This document shows positions 1 to 8,285 of a DNA stretch of 64,000 bases, piece after piece. Source of the DNA: Bradyrhizobium erythrophlei (GTDB lineage Bacteria; Pseudomonadota; Alphaproteobacteria; Rhizobiales; Xanthobacteraceae); the NCBI GenBank assembly GCA_900129675.1, contig FSRD01000001.1, forward strand, positions 5,755,501 to 5,819,500. Reading direction: 5' to 3'. The notes below the pieces were generated by a model, which ran no database searches, had not been told where the DNA came from, and saw nothing but the letters and a program-made list of their open reading frames with translations. Every line of letters begins with the position of its first letter. Position 1 is the stretch's first letter. A program made the translations under genes and the position numbers.

Positions 1-301
1 CGGGCGGTTCGAGCGAAGGGAACATGAAGCCGAGATCGACGCGCTCCTGCGGACCGGAGTGGCGCTGGATTTTCATGCGCACCGCGGTCGTCGGCACATT
101 GAACAACGTTGCGCCGATGCTGACCGGCAATCGTGCCGGTCCGCTCGAAGGATCGCTTCCCCAGGTCGGCCACAGCAGAAAGGCGACCAGGGCGATCGCG
201 CCGATGGTGATCGTACCCGCGACCATGATCGGGATCATGTGACCGCGCGGGTCCTTGCGCGTGTCGCGGGCAATGTGCTGGGCCGTCGAAAGAAATGTCA
301 T
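1..301 (-). CDS. Membrane-anchored hypothetical protein, C-terminus beyond the window
   Basis: The reading frame is open from the ATG at 301 down to base 1, so the gene runs off the left edge. The visible 100 residues begin MTFLSTAQHIARDTRKD, continue with one hydrophobic segment (about residues 25-43, ending FLLWPTW), and then a soluble part containing RLPVSIGATLFNVPTTAVRM. This is an N-in, single-pass membrane anchor with an exported domain. I recognise it only as a conserved alphaproteobacterial hypothetical. No function can be given from this fragment. Confidence 0.75.
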   Translation of the reverse strand, partial: MTFLSTAQHIARDTRKDPRGHMIPIMVAGTITIGAIALVAFLLWPTWGSDPSSGPARLPVSIGATLFNVPTTAVRMKIQRHSGPQERVDLGFMFPSLEPP

Positions 302-520
302 GAACGAGGCATCGTAGGGTTCGAAGCTAAGGCCGAATCACCGCTCGAATATGCCATGCGCCAGCCGATTTCCGCATGATTTCACCGAAAGCAGGAAGCT
401 GCGAGCCATGCGCAAACGCGGCCGCGGCGGCCCCTGTTAACCTTTCCTTAAGGATGCTGTGGCGGCAGGCCGCCAATTTTGCGAAAGCAGGGCGCGGTTT
501 GTCGAGTAGCGGAAGTGTCC

Positions 521-850
521 ATGTCCCCCGATGCGTTGAATTCCCTGTTCTCCCTTTGCATCGGCTTCGCGCTGGCTGGCGCCCTTGCCAGCGGCTATCA
601 GGCCATGGCCGAGCGTCCCGCGGGCTTCGGACTGCTGCAGCAGGGCGTGGCGCCGAAGACGTTTGCCGCCGTCCCGTTCCTGGTCTTTGCCGCGCCCTTC
701 ATCATCATGCGCAACACGCTGCGCGGCGCCAAAATCGAACGCCGCCGCTTTGAATTCGTGATGATGGCGACCGTCATTGCCGGGTTCTGGAGCCTGATGT
801 CCGGTACCTTCTTCCTGATGACGTTGCGCGCCGCCGGGGTGCTGGCCTAG
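521..850 (+). CDS. Small three-helix membrane protein (DUF6949-like)
   Basis: This 109-residue protein begins MSPDALNSLFSLCIGFALAG. A longer in-frame extension exists upstream, but the ATG at 521 puts a hydrophobic helix right at the N-terminus and is preferred. Three hydrophobic stretches are visible (about residues 8-25, 45-60 and 78-98), joined by basic loops such as RGAKIERRRFEF. It resembles small conserved Bradyrhizobium membrane proteins of unknown role; the DUF6949 label is from memory. It stands alone between a minus-strand gene and the gamma-carbonic anhydrase gene. Confidence 0.7.
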   Translation: MSPDALNSLFSLCIGFALAGALASGYQAMAERPAGFGLLQQGVAPKTFAAVPFLVFAAPFIIMRNTLRGAKIERRRFEFVMMATVIAGFWSLMSGTFFLMTLRAAGVLA

Positions 851-956
851 CACCCGACCGGTTCTGGTCTGGCATTTTTGGACGCGTTTTCTTCACGCGA
901 ACCGGTATCCACTTCGCTCGAAAACGCTATAAGGTCTCCGCGAACAGGAGAACTCG

Positions 957-1487
957 ATGGCGATCTACGAACTGGATGGGCAGGCGCCCGATCTTCCCGC
1001 GGACGGAAATTACTTTATCGCCGACACTGCAACCGTGATCGGCAAGGTGCGCCTCAAGAACTCGGCCAGCGTCTGGTTCGGCGCGGTGTTGCGCGGCGAC
1101 AATGAGTGGATCGAGATCGGCGAAGGGTCCAACGTGCAGGACAATTCGACCTGCCACACCGATCGCGGCTTTCCGCTCACGATCGGAACGAACTGCACCG
1201 TCGGTCACAACGTCATCCTGCACGGTTGCACGCTGGAAGACGGCGCGCTGGTCGGGATGGGTTCGATCGTCATGAACGGCGCGAAGATCGGCCGCGGCAG
1301 CATCGTCGGGGCGAATTCCCTCATCACCGAGGGCAAGGAATATCCCGAGTATTCGCTGATCATCGGTTCGCCGGCGAGCGTGATCCGCACGCTTTCGCCC
1401 GAACAGGTGACGGCGATGGGAAGTGCTGCGAAATTCTACGCCCTCAACGGGCCGCGATTCAAAAACGGCCTGAAGAAGATCGGCTGA
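957..1487 (+). CDS. Gamma-carbonic anhydrase family hexapeptide-repeat protein
   Basis: The 176 residues form a left-handed beta-helix of hexapeptide repeats, the fold of the gamma-carbonic anhydrase / PaaY / YrdA group. The three expected metal-binding histidines are present: H67 (in DNSTCHTD), H84 and H89 (in VGHNVILHG). The family binds zinc or iron as a trimer and hydrates CO2, although many members have no proven activity. The C-terminus has the usual short alpha-helical tail (SPEQVTAMGSAAKFY). The start follows an AGGAGA-like ribosome site. It appears to be a single-gene transcription unit. Confidence 0.9.
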   Translation: MAIYELDGQAPDLPADGNYFIADTATVIGKVRLKNSASVWFGAVLRGDNEWIEIGEGSNVQDNSTCHTDRGFPLTIGTNCTVGHNVILHGCTLEDGALVGMGSIVMNGAKIGRGSIVGANSLITEGKEYPEYSLIIGSPASVIRTLSPEQVTAMGSAAKFYALNGPRFKNGLKKIG

Positions 1488-1543
1488 AGACAGAGCACGG
1501 TCTTCCCCGGACAAGCCGGTCACCAATGAATTGGAGCCGGCCG

Positions 1544-1774
1544 TCACGATTTGGCTTTTCGCACGGGACCTGATCGCGCCTTGCTTTTTGCCGGCGCCCG
1601 GTCGATCGCAGCGCTCTTGCGAAGCGCATCCTTGAGATCGTCGGGGATGCCGTGCTTTTTCAGCACGTCTGCGAACGCCTCATCCGCCAATTCCTGAATC
1701 GTCGCCATCCTGTCGCGCGCAAGCTGCCTGAGCTTGTCGAAGGTGTCTTCGTCGAAGGCGATCAATTTGCGCAA
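1544..1774 (-). CDS. Small ribbon-helix-helix-like protein
   Basis: A 76-residue, highly charged protein starting MRKLIAFDEDTFDKLRQLAR. A short beta-like segment (KLIAFDED) is followed by two amphipathic helices and a basic tail rich in Lys/Ala/Arg (PAKSKARSGPVRKAKS). That order matches small ribbon-helix-helix DNA-binding proteins or antitoxin-like regulators, but no toxin gene lies beside it. The gene is convergent with the carbonic anhydrase gene and divergent from the exported protein at 1890. Function is inferred only from shape. Confidence 0.6.
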   Translation of the reverse strand: MRKLIAFDEDTFDKLRQLARDRMATIQELADEAFADVLKKHGIPDDLKDALRKSAAIDRAPAKSKARSGPVRKAKS

Positions 1775-1889
1775 GCGTTATCGACTCCTGCATTTCGGCA
1801 GACACTCATCCAATGATTGCCGATCGAAATTGTTCCGGAAAGGAACAACGGCCTTACGCCGCGGTTGTGATCAGAAAAGGAGAATTGCG

Positions 1890-2300
1890 ATGAAAAGAGC
1901 GTCTGTGACAGCCGCGATTGGCGCGATCGCAATTCTGGTATCGACTGTCATTTCGTCTGCGCAAAGTACCGGCGGAGCCAGCGGTGGAAGTGCAGGTGGC
2001 GCTGCCAGCGAGTCTTCGTCCGGCGCGGGAAGCACGGTCGGTTCGCCCAGCGCCGGCTCGGTCGGCGTCGGGACTGCGGGCGTGAGCGGTGTGCCGTCCG
2101 GCGCGGGCAACTCGACACGGCTTTCAACGCCACCGGCGCCTGGCACCAACAGCGCCGGAACGGCGCAGTCTTCGGGCTTGGGCGTAAATACTGAGCCCGG
2201 CATGACCACAGGATCCGGGTCGCAGAATACCGATGCCGCAATTGCGGAGGAAAACAAGACCATCGATCGCAAGCTGAAAAGCATTTGTCGCGGCTGCTGA
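1890..2300 (+). CDS. Exported Gly/Ser-rich low-complexity protein
   Basis: The 136 residues open with a Sec signal peptide (MKRASVTAAIGAIAILVSTVISSA, cleavage near SSAQS). The rest is mainly Gly, Ser, Ala and Thr, then a short charged end, TIDRKLKSICRGC, with two cysteines. The ATG at 1890 is preceded by AAAGGAGAA, a strong ribosome site, which decides the start. The protein is probably periplasmic or surface-exposed. Such proteins are common and poorly characterised in Bradyrhizobium. Confidence 0.75.
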   Translation: MKRASVTAAIGAIAILVSTVISSAQSTGGASGGSAGGAASESSSGAGSTVGSPSAGSVGVGTAGVSGVPSGAGNSTRLSTPPAPGTNSAGTAQSSGLGVNTEPGMTTGSGSQNTDAAIAEENKTIDRKLKSICRGC

Positions 2301-2418
2301 TGTGACTGTCAGCCGGTCGCGGAGAAGTGAGCAGAATGATCAAGCGGTCTGCGAGAACCGGTCCTAGAATTTGATCCGGGATCTGCAGGGATCCGACGCC
2401 GAAGGTGTCAAGCGTTTG

Positions 2419-2448
2419 AACGCGAGTGAGCATAACGCGAGTGAGCAT
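2419..2448. repeat. Two tandem copies of a 15-bp unit upstream of a start codon
   Basis: The unit AACGCGAGTGAGCAT occurs twice head-to-tail with no gap, directly before the GGAGG ribosome site of the gene at 2461. A recent slippage duplication in the 5' leader is the simplest reading. Confidence 0.8.
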
Positions 2449-2460
2449 GGAGGATGGGTG

Positions 2461-2970
2461 ATGTTACGCAAAACGATGATCGCCTTGTTCGCGGTCGCTT
2501 CAATTGCGGTGCTGGCGCCGGATGCAGCCTCGGCCCGTGGCGGCTTTGGCGGAGGAGGTGGCTTCCACGGCGGTGGCGGTTTCCACGGTGGCGGGTTTGG
2601 CGGGGGCTTCCGCGGCGGCGGAATTGGGATGGGCGGCGGTGGTTTCCGCGCCGCGGCCATTAGCGGCGGCGGCTTCCGTTCGGCCGCGATCGGCGCCGGC
2701 GCATTTCGCAGCGGCAGCTTCGCCGGCAACGGTTTCCGCGGCGGCTTCCACCCTGGATTCCGGCATCGCGGATTTCCGCTTGCCGCCGCAGCCATCGGCT
2801 TCGGCCTGGGTTACGGAGCCTACGGTTACTATGGCGACGACTACGGCTATCCGTACTACGCCAATTATGGCTACGACGACTATTACGGCGACGGCGGCTG
2901 CTACCTCGCCCAGCAGCAGGTGCTGACCCCCTATGGCTGGCGTGTCCGGCAGGTTCAGGTTTGCAACTAA
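2461..2970 (+). CDS. Exported Gly/Phe/His-rich protein
   Basis: The 169-residue protein has a signal peptide (MLRKTMIALFAVASIAVLAP, cleavage near ASA-RGG). A long Gly-rich stretch with repeated GGGF/HGGG units follows, then an Arg-Gly segment, then a Tyr/Asp/Gly tail (YGDDYGYPYY) and a C-terminal Cys pair motif (CYLAQQQVLTPYGWRVRQVQVC). The last motif recurs in many Bradyrhizobium exported proteins. The ATG at 2461 follows GGAGGATGGGTG. The location is probably periplasm or cell surface and the role is unknown. Confidence 0.75.
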   Translation: MLRKTMIALFAVASIAVLAPDAASARGGFGGGGGFHGGGGFHGGGFGGGFRGGGIGMGGGGFRAAAISGGGFRSAAIGAGAFRSGSFAGNGFRGGFHPGFRHRGFPLAAAAIGFGLGYGAYGYYGDDYGYPYYANYGYDDYYGDGGCYLAQQQVLTPYGWRVRQVQVCN

Positions 2971-3070
2971 TCCCGCTTGCCCCGATATCGGGATGAATCC
3001 CGCGGCCCCGGTGTTTTAACCGCCGAGGCCTCGATTCGTCTGCTGGTACGCCCCTTGCATCGCATCAGGG

Positions 3071-3229
3071 ATGTTGAACATGCTCACAACCCCGGCTTTG
3101 ACCTTGGTGTTCCTGGGTGTCGTTGTCAGTCTGGGAACGGCTTTTGTCTGGATGCTTTGGGAAATCGAACCGCGGATCGCCAAGCTGCATCGCAACAGCG
3201 ATCGCTTCTCCAGCGATCACTTCGGCTAG
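3071..3229 (+). CDS. 52-residue single-pass membrane protein
   Basis: The frame encodes MLNMLTTPALTLVFLGVVVS followed by LGTAFVWMLWEIEPRIAKLH and a short polar tail ending DHFG. One transmembrane helix spans about residues 7-28, with a basic cytoplasmic tail after it. Its stop lies 11 bases before a perfect terminator-like hairpin, which supports a real transcription unit. It is too short for most automatic length cutoffs. Family and function are unknown. Confidence 0.55.
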   Translation: MLNMLTTPALTLVFLGVVVSLGTAFVWMLWEIEPRIAKLHRNSDRFSSDHFG

Positions 3230-3240
3230 CTTGTCCGGGC

Positions 3241-3274
3241 CGATAGCGCGCAGCCGTCGGGCTGCGCGCTATCG
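3241..3274. terminator. Perfect 15-bp hairpin between convergent genes
   Basis: CGATAGCGCGCAGCC and its exact complement flank a 4-base loop (GTCG). It lies between the stop of the 52-aa gene and the stop of the minus-strand hydrolase gene, so it can serve both transcripts. No long T-run follows, so it may act as a 3' stabiliser or a weak terminator. Confidence 0.65.
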
Positions 3275-3296
3275 GCGCCCCGGGGGCGAACGCCAG

Positions 3297-4184
3297 CTAA
3301 CTCAACACCCCGTATTTCTTGAACCAAGCCTGCATCTGGCTCCAGGCATCGTCGGCCGCTTCCTTGCGATAGCTGGCGCGATAGTCGGCGTGGAAGCCGT
3401 GCGGCGCGCCCGGATAGATCTTGAACTCGGCGGTTTTCTTGTTGTCGGCCAGCGCGGCCTTCAATGCTTCCACCTGCGCCACCGGAATGCCGGTATCGGC
3501 TTCGCCGTACAGGCCGATCACCGGCGCCTTCATCTCCGGCGCGAGCTGCAGCGGGCTCTTTGGCCAAATCGGGTTGGGCGGATCGACCGGCGGACCATAG
3601 AACGAGGCGCCCGCCTTGAGCGCGCCGCTATGGGCGGCATACTCCCACACCGTCCGTCCGCCGCGGCAGAACCCGATGATGCCGAGCCGGGAGGTGTCGC
3701 CACCTTGCGACTTGGCCCAGGCCACCGTGCTGTCGAGATCGGACAATAATTCCGCGTCCGGCTTCGAATTCACGATCGGCATCAGCTGCGGGATGTCCGT
3801 GATCTTGGTGAGATCGGTACCTTTGCGGAAATAATAATCCGGCGCGACCGCAAATGCGCCGAGCTTGGCCAGGCGCCGGGTCACGTCCTTGATGTATTCG
3901 TGCAGGCCGAAGATCTCCATCGCCACCAGTACGACGGGAGGATTGCTGACACCGGCCGGCCGCGCGAAATAGCCGGGCATTTCGCCGTCAGCGACCTTGA
4001 TCCTGGTGTCGCCGGCGGTGAGGCCATTGGTGTCGGTCTTGATCACGTCGGCGCGCACCGGTCCGGCGGCAAGGGTGTATCCGGCCGTCACGGCGGCGGA
4101 CGCGGTCATGAACCCGCGGCGCGAAAACGGCGCGAGTTTTGTCAGCCCGATGATGTCTGAAGTCAGCAGGGGTTCGGTGCTCAT
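3297..4184 (-). CDS. Dienelactone hydrolase family protein with Tat signal
   Basis: The ATG at 4184 follows AAAGGAGGAACTTTCA, a near-perfect ribosome site, so the 295-residue form is preferred over a longer one. Residues 21-26 (SRRGFM) followed by a hydrophobic Ala-rich stretch form a twin-arginine export signal. The alpha/beta hydrolase core carries the dienelactone hydrolase triad: Cys in GFCRGGR, Asp in YGEADTG, and His in APHGFHADY. Family members open dienelactones or related esters in aromatic breakdown, and exported members are less well defined. It ends next to the shared hairpin at 3241. Confidence 0.88.
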   Translation of the reverse strand: MSTEPLLTSDIIGLTKLAPFSRRGFMTASAAVTAGYTLAAGPVRADVIKTDTNGLTAGDTRIKVADGEMPGYFARPAGVSNPPVVLVAMEIFGLHEYIKDVTRRLAKLGAFAVAPDYYFRKGTDLTKITDIPQLMPIVNSKPDAELLSDLDSTVAWAKSQGGDTSRLGIIGFCRGGRTVWEYAAHSGALKAGASFYGPPVDPPNPIWPKSPLQLAPEMKAPVIGLYGEADTGIPVAQVEALKAALADNKKTAEFKIYPGAPHGFHADYRASYRKEAADDAWSQMQAWFKKYGVLS

Positions 4185-4303
4185 TGAAAGTTCCTCCTTT
4201 TTGGGAGGCGCATTCAGCAAACAATTGAAGCCAAACGCAAATCACCTGCTTGCGAGGATTTCACTTTAAGTGCGGGTCTGAAGATTGCAAGGGCACAAAA
4301 AAC

Positions 4304-4337
4304 AAGGCCGTCGACGTAGTATACCGTCAACGACCTT
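4304..4337 (-). terminator. Rho-independent terminator for the coiled-coil protein gene
   Basis: On the minus strand a 13-bp stem (AAGGTCGTTGACG paired with CGTCGACGGCCTT, two G:U pairs) is followed directly by GTTTTTTG. It lies about 147 bases past the stop of the gene at 4484-4987. Confidence 0.8.
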
Positions 4338-4483
4338 GCCAGCCCCGGATATTGAAATCGGCTCACGCCATCCGGTGAACTGCAACATGACCGGGAATCT
4401 CACGCGCATATGTGAACCAGTTCACAAATGGGAAGAAAATTCTGTCCGGGCGGGCCTTCCCCCGAAAACGGCGCCAGCGACCG

Positions 4484-4987
4484 TCAGCCGCTCGGTTTGC
4501 CGCGCTTGCGGTGCGCACTCGCGTGGGGTTTTGCCCTGGCCGAACGCTTGCGGGTGGGTTCAGCCGCAGGCTCGGTGGCCTGCACGCTCGCGAACGACTG
4601 CCGCAGCCCCTCGATCGCTTCGGTCAGACTTCCGACCTGTTCGGAAAGCTTCCTGGTATCGGTCTGCTGCGAGGCGAGCAGGCGACGCACGGTCTGCAAC
4701 TGGTCCTGGACCACTTGCAGCTGGTCGATTGATTCCTGCTGCGTGGCCTCGAGGCCCTTGGTCTTTTCGACCAGTTGCTCGGACGCTTGGGCGGTGCGAG
4801 CCTGCAATTGGCGGATCGCCACCACGCGATCCGTTTCGGGCGCATTGCCGGTATAAGCCCGCCAGAGCGCGATGGAGCCGATCCCCAGCACAACCAATAT
4901 CAGAGCGACGGCGCCGATCGCGATGGGTTGCCCGCCGATACGCGTAATGGAGCCAATATTGGAATTCCGGGGGGCGAGTTCGATCAT
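4484..4987 (-). CDS. Membrane-anchored coiled-coil protein
   Basis: The 167 residues comprise a short cytoplasmic N-terminus, one transmembrane helix (about residues 22-44, IAIGAVALILVVLGIGSIAL), a long Gln/Glu/Leu-rich coiled coil (about 55-135, with heptads such as LQVVQDQLQTVRRLL), and a very basic tail (RKRSARAKPHASAHRKRGK). The order suggests a scaffold or membrane-tethering protein that may bind nucleic acid or cell wall through the tail. I recognise no named family. It has its own downstream terminator at 4304. Confidence 0.7.
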   Translation of the reverse strand: MIELAPRNSNIGSITRIGGQPIAIGAVALILVVLGIGSIALWRAYTGNAPETDRVVAIRQLQARTAQASEQLVEKTKGLEATQQESIDQLQVVQDQLQTVRRLLASQQTDTRKLSEQVGSLTEAIEGLRQSFASVQATEPAAEPTRKRSARAKPHASAHRKRGKPSG

Positions 4988-5380
4988 GAGACTCCAAGCC
5001 GGACATAATTTGAAAGTTCCCGATTACCACAACCTTGGTGCGGCTAAAACCAGGGATTTGCCGGATCGGTGCCGGATTCCAGGCAAGACGCCCAAATGTC
5101 GCGATTTCGGATGCAAATGGCGTTTTGACGGCCTGCGCGCACGTTCGCTTCGCGCCGGATGTTCCGACGTGACCGCTGGCTGCGAGCCCGGATAAGGCCG
5201 CACGCTGTCGCTCCGAGCCCGGCGTTTGGCGCTTTCTGTTCCGCGCGGGGTTTCGCGTCAGGTGTCAGGTCCCCAAAAAAGTTGCGGCCAGCCTTTGGGG
5301 GAAGGCTGGCCGCGCGCGAACCGGTCTGGGACGGGGAGGGGTGGGGATGTGACCGGGTCGCGGGTTCGTAATTCCTTGCG
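4988..5380. other. Intergenic stretch without a gene
   Basis: The only structure seen is the minus-strand terminator at 5284-5313. The rest shows no frame with convincing coding character. It probably holds the promoter of the gene ending at 4484. Confidence 0.5.
5284..5313 (-). terminator. Rho-independent terminator for the cysteine-protease gene
   Basis: A perfect 12-bp stem (GCGGCCAGCCTT and its complement, 6-base loop) is followed on the minus strand by AACTTTTTT. It lies about 70 bases past the stop at 5381. Confidence 0.8.
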
Positions 5381-6004
5381 TTAGCGGGAGCTGGCGGTGG
5401 AGACCGCCGGACGGTTGTCACCGAGCGAGACCCACACGTTCGGATCGCTCTGCGACTGACGCTTGACGAAGCGGTAGCCGGTCTCGGTCCAGGCCACGAC
5501 GGTTTCGTTCTGGTTGTCGAGGACGAACTCACCCTTGTCGGTTTTCACGGTCAGCACCGCGTGGCCTTCGCCCTTCTTGTCGCGTACCACCGTGATCAGC
5601 AGCGCTTCGCGCGGCCAGCCGGCGTCGATCAGCATCTTGCGCTTCAGCAGCACGTAGTCCTCGCAGTCGCCGTAACCGTCCGTCGGCAACGACCATTTTT
5701 CGATCACGCCCCAATGATCCATGTCGGTGATCGGCTTGACGGTTTCGTTGACCCATTTGTTGACCCGCAGCAGATCCCGCCATGCCGTCTGCGACATCAC
5801 GATGTCGCGCGGCTGTGACGCACCGCCGCGGCACTCGCCGGGATTCTCGGCGCAGAATTCGACCCAGCCGATCGGCGAACGTGTGGTCTCACCAAGGCTG
5901 GCATAGAGTGCGTCGCCGGCTTTCGCCGAGACACTCATTGAAACACTCATTCCCAGCAGGACGGCGACGACCGCCAGTCCCTTCCCCTGTCCCCTGAACA
6001 ACAT
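5381..6004 (-). CDS. Bacterial transglutaminase-like cysteine peptidase (BTLCP)
   Basis: The 207-residue protein begins MLFRGQGKGLAVVAVLLG, a Sec signal peptide, with cleavage near AKAGDA. The papain-like catalytic set is visible: Cys in YGDCEDYVLLKR, His in KGEGHAVLTV, and Asp in FVLDNQNE. These match the bacterial transglutaminase-like family (formerly DUF920), predicted periplasmic cysteine proteases often linked to surface-adhesin turnover, as with LapG. No LapD or adhesin gene lies nearby. The ribosome site for the 6004 start is weak (GGGGGCC), so a start 13 codons upstream remains possible. A terminator follows at 5284. Confidence 0.88.
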   Translation of the reverse strand: MLFRGQGKGLAVVAVLLGMSVSMSVSAKAGDALYASLGETTRSPIGWVEFCAENPGECRGGASQPRDIVMSQTAWRDLLRVNKWVNETVKPITDMDHWGVIEKWSLPTDGYGDCEDYVLLKRKMLIDAGWPREALLITVVRDKKGEGHAVLTVKTDKGEFVLDNQNETVVAWTETGYRFVKRQSQSDPNVWVSLGDNRPAVSTASSR

Positions 6005-6442
6005 TGTGGCCCCCGTTTCTTGTTGGGACCATGTTTCGCACAAAGGCTTTGCGCCGCCGCTAAGTCAGCCAAGTACATTTGACGTGAATGCAAGTAAAAG
6101 ATGCGGCTAATTCGACCTATACTTGAATTGAATTAGACTAAAATTTGAAACAACTGCAATTGATTCAAATTTTACATATTAACGCGGAAAGCGCCGCTGC
6201 GCCGCGCGTTGTCGCCGCAAACGTTCCCGCCATTAACCGCGCGCGATTGCGGTCGAATGGCTCAAAGGTGGTTCCGGAAAACGCGGACGCAGCCGCACAC
6301 GCCCGAAAATCGGCGATCGCGGGGGCGCTGCGATTTACGGCGCGGTAACGCTGTCTTCGTTCATGCAAATTCGGGCGGTGAACGGCGCGCTTGGCAAAGC
6401 TGAAACGCCGTGCATGGATGACGGAAAAACAGGGAGGTCTTC
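6005..6442. other. AT-richer divergent intergenic region
   Basis: This stretch separates two divergent genes and is clearly AT-richer around 6080-6180 than its surroundings. It presumably holds both promoters. One frame of 67 codons (6145-6348) lacks a ribosome site and any protein-like pattern, and I do not call it. Confidence 0.5.
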
Positions 6443-7075
6443 ATGAAGCGGCTCGTTTGGGTTTTGTCGACGCTGTTGTCCTTGCTGATCGGGGCCCAGG
6501 CGCAAGCCCAGCCGAAAGCCAGGATCAACCCGACCGATCCGCAGCCAACCTGCACGATGTGCCCCGGCACCTACATCCCGGTCAGCGAACTCGAGGCCTA
6601 TACCAAGAAGGCGCTCGCCGAGAAGCTGCTCGACCAGCAGGTGCGGGATATCGATATCGGCAAGGCCAATATCGGCATCGGCATGGTTCATCGCGGCAAG
6701 CTCGACAAGCCAAATCCCGATTCAGTCGCCGAACATGACCAGATCAGCGAGGTCTATCATGTGCTGTCGGGGGCGGCGACGCTGGTGCTGGGCCCCGACA
6801 TCGTCAACAGGCAGCGGCGGCCGGCGACCATGCGCACCGTCGTTGAATTCAACGGTCCGGGAAACAACGGGTCCGAGGTTCGCGACGGCATCGCCTACGA
6901 GATCAGGGCCGGCGACGTCGTCGTCATTCCGGCCGGCACCGGTCACTGGTTCACCAGGATCGAGGATCACATCGACTATCTGATGGTGCGGATCGACCCG
7001 GACAAAGTCACGCCGCTGAAGAGCGCGGCGCAATCGCAGGACTATTTGTCGAAACCGGCCAAGCTGGGCGAATGA
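6443..7075 (+). CDS. Exported cupin-domain protein
   Basis: The 210-residue protein has a signal peptide (MKRLVWVLSTLLSLLIGAQA, cleavage near AQA-QPK), then a Cys pair (CTMCPG), then a single cupin barrel. Cupin metal-binding elements are visible as EHDQISEVYHVLSGAATLVLG (motif 1 region) and GDVVVIPAGTGHWFTRI (motif 2). The ATG follows AGGGAGG at good spacing. Substrate is unknown; periplasmic cupins of this sort may bind small molecules or isomerise sugars. It is convergent with the PilZ gene. Confidence 0.85.
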   Translation: MKRLVWVLSTLLSLLIGAQAQAQPKARINPTDPQPTCTMCPGTYIPVSELEAYTKKALAEKLLDQQVRDIDIGKANIGIGMVHRGKLDKPNPDSVAEHDQISEVYHVLSGAATLVLGPDIVNRQRRPATMRTVVEFNGPGNNGSEVRDGIAYEIRAGDVVVIPAGTGHWFTRIEDHIDYLMVRIDPDKVTPLKSAAQSQDYLSKPAKLGE

Positions 7076-7091
7076 ACGACCTGCCCAAACC

Positions 7092-7715
7092 CTACTTGTT
7101 GGTAACCGCTTCCTCGATCGTGTCCGCGCTCTGCTCGTGGATGAACTCGAGCGCAAAACCTTCCTCGAGGTTTCGCACCACGCGCGACTGCACCTTGCCG
7201 AGCATCACCAGCGATCTCAGCGGCGGGCGGTTTTCCGCGGCGATCGCAGCCCCCGACGCCGACAGGTCTATGATGCGGCAGGTCATCCGGCTGCCGTCTT
7301 CGAGCGTGAGCAGCGCGATCGGGTTGCGCGGCACGATACGGTCGTGGCGGCGGTCTTCCGGCAAATTGAGGATGTCGCGGTTGGCGAGCCAGGTGAGCTG
7401 GGCGGCCAGCTTGTCGCGCTTGCGCGCAGTGGAGACGACGGTCATGGCAAAACCATTGTCGATGATGCGGGTGATCTTGCCCTCGACCCGGCCGATATGG
7501 TCGAGATAGGCGATCACGCGGTCGCCGACATTGCCGATGCCGGGTGCCAGCAGCGCCAGTCCGCCCGGCGACATGTTGATAATCTGGCAGGGAAATTCGC
7601 GCCGGTCCGGCAGCATGTAGCGGCCGAGCAGGCGGACCTTCACCCGCTGGAAGCGGCGTCGCTCCTGGGCTGCCGGAAGACTGGATTTTTTCTGCGCAAA
7701 CGACATCTTCGCCAC
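7092..7715 (-). CDS. Tandem PilZ-domain protein, likely c-di-GMP effector
   Basis: In 207 residues there are two PilZ domains. The first (about 18-90) has RRRFQRVKV and later NMSPGG; the second (about 118-190) has RRHDRIVPR and later DLSASG. These are the RxxxR and (D/N)xSxxG c-di-GMP-binding elements. The protein has no membrane segment, so it is a cytoplasmic effector whose output partner is unknown. It could respond to the GGDEF-EAL protein at 32306 or to other cyclases. Confidence 0.85.
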   Translation of the reverse strand: MAKMSFAQKKSSLPAAQERRRFQRVKVRLLGRYMLPDRREFPCQIINMSPGGLALLAPGIGNVGDRVIAYLDHIGRVEGKITRIIDNGFAMTVVSTARKRDKLAAQLTWLANRDILNLPEDRRHDRIVPRNPIALLTLEDGSRMTCRIIDLSASGAAIAAENRPPLRSLVMLGKVQSRVVRNLEEGFALEFIHEQSADTIEEAVTNK

Positions 7716-8002
7716 CCGACAGCCGGTCTTTCGGCGTCGTTTGACCCTACGGCCGACAGGGTTAATGAGAGGTTAGCGCGGGTTGCACCTGTTGCATCAA
7801 GTGTGGGCAGGAGGGGGGAGAGGTCGCGCGCAAAAGCGGTCTCAGGCAATTTGGGTCGCTACGGCTGCCGCCGGCCTTGAAGTAGTCACGGGAGGTGGAG
7901 GAAACCCTCGGCATGACCATCTATATGGGCGGCGGGCCGTCGCTGATGTACGCGGCGGACGCCATTTCAGCCTTTGAAGAATTTCAAATGCACCGGGACG
8001 TT

Positions 8003-8122
8003 GCTGCCTGACCCAGCAGTTTCCTAAACACGAAATTCATTCTCGAACCTGAAAAACCGCAGAGGCGCTCGGCCTCACTGTGCCGCCGACGCTGCCGCCC
8101 GAGCCGACTGGTGATCCAATAG
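8003..8122 (+). pseudogene. Remnant of an ABC-transporter substrate-binding protein (C-terminus)
   Basis: Allowing three or four small indels, the stretch reads like the familiar C-terminus of the ABC_sub_bind family, with the intact in-frame phrase AEALGLTVPPTL at 8053-8092. The family normally ends LLARADEVIE; here the same bases are present with single-base losses and end in a TAG at 8120. The rest of the gene is missing. Identification rests on recall of the family tail. Confidence 0.6.
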
Positions 8123-8285
8123 GGCTCACTTTGGTGCCACCGTGGCGGCAGCTTCTGAAAAAATGCCAAGACGTCATGGCGTTGATGCGGCGGGCCAAGT
8201 GGTCGTACGCCGCAGTTGAAGCGGCGGTGGTTTGGGTGTCTCAACCCGTGAGGCCGTTGCTTTTGGGCGTTAGAGGTCTGCGCTC

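Noticed and set aside
6145..6348. 67-codon frame in the AT-richer gap
   Set aside because: No ribosome site and no pattern beyond random; the same stretch is open on the other strand.
7913..8011. 32-codon frame MTIYMGGGPSLMYAADAISA...
   Set aside because: It has a good ribosome site but is too short and unknown to call; it remains a weak small-protein candidate.
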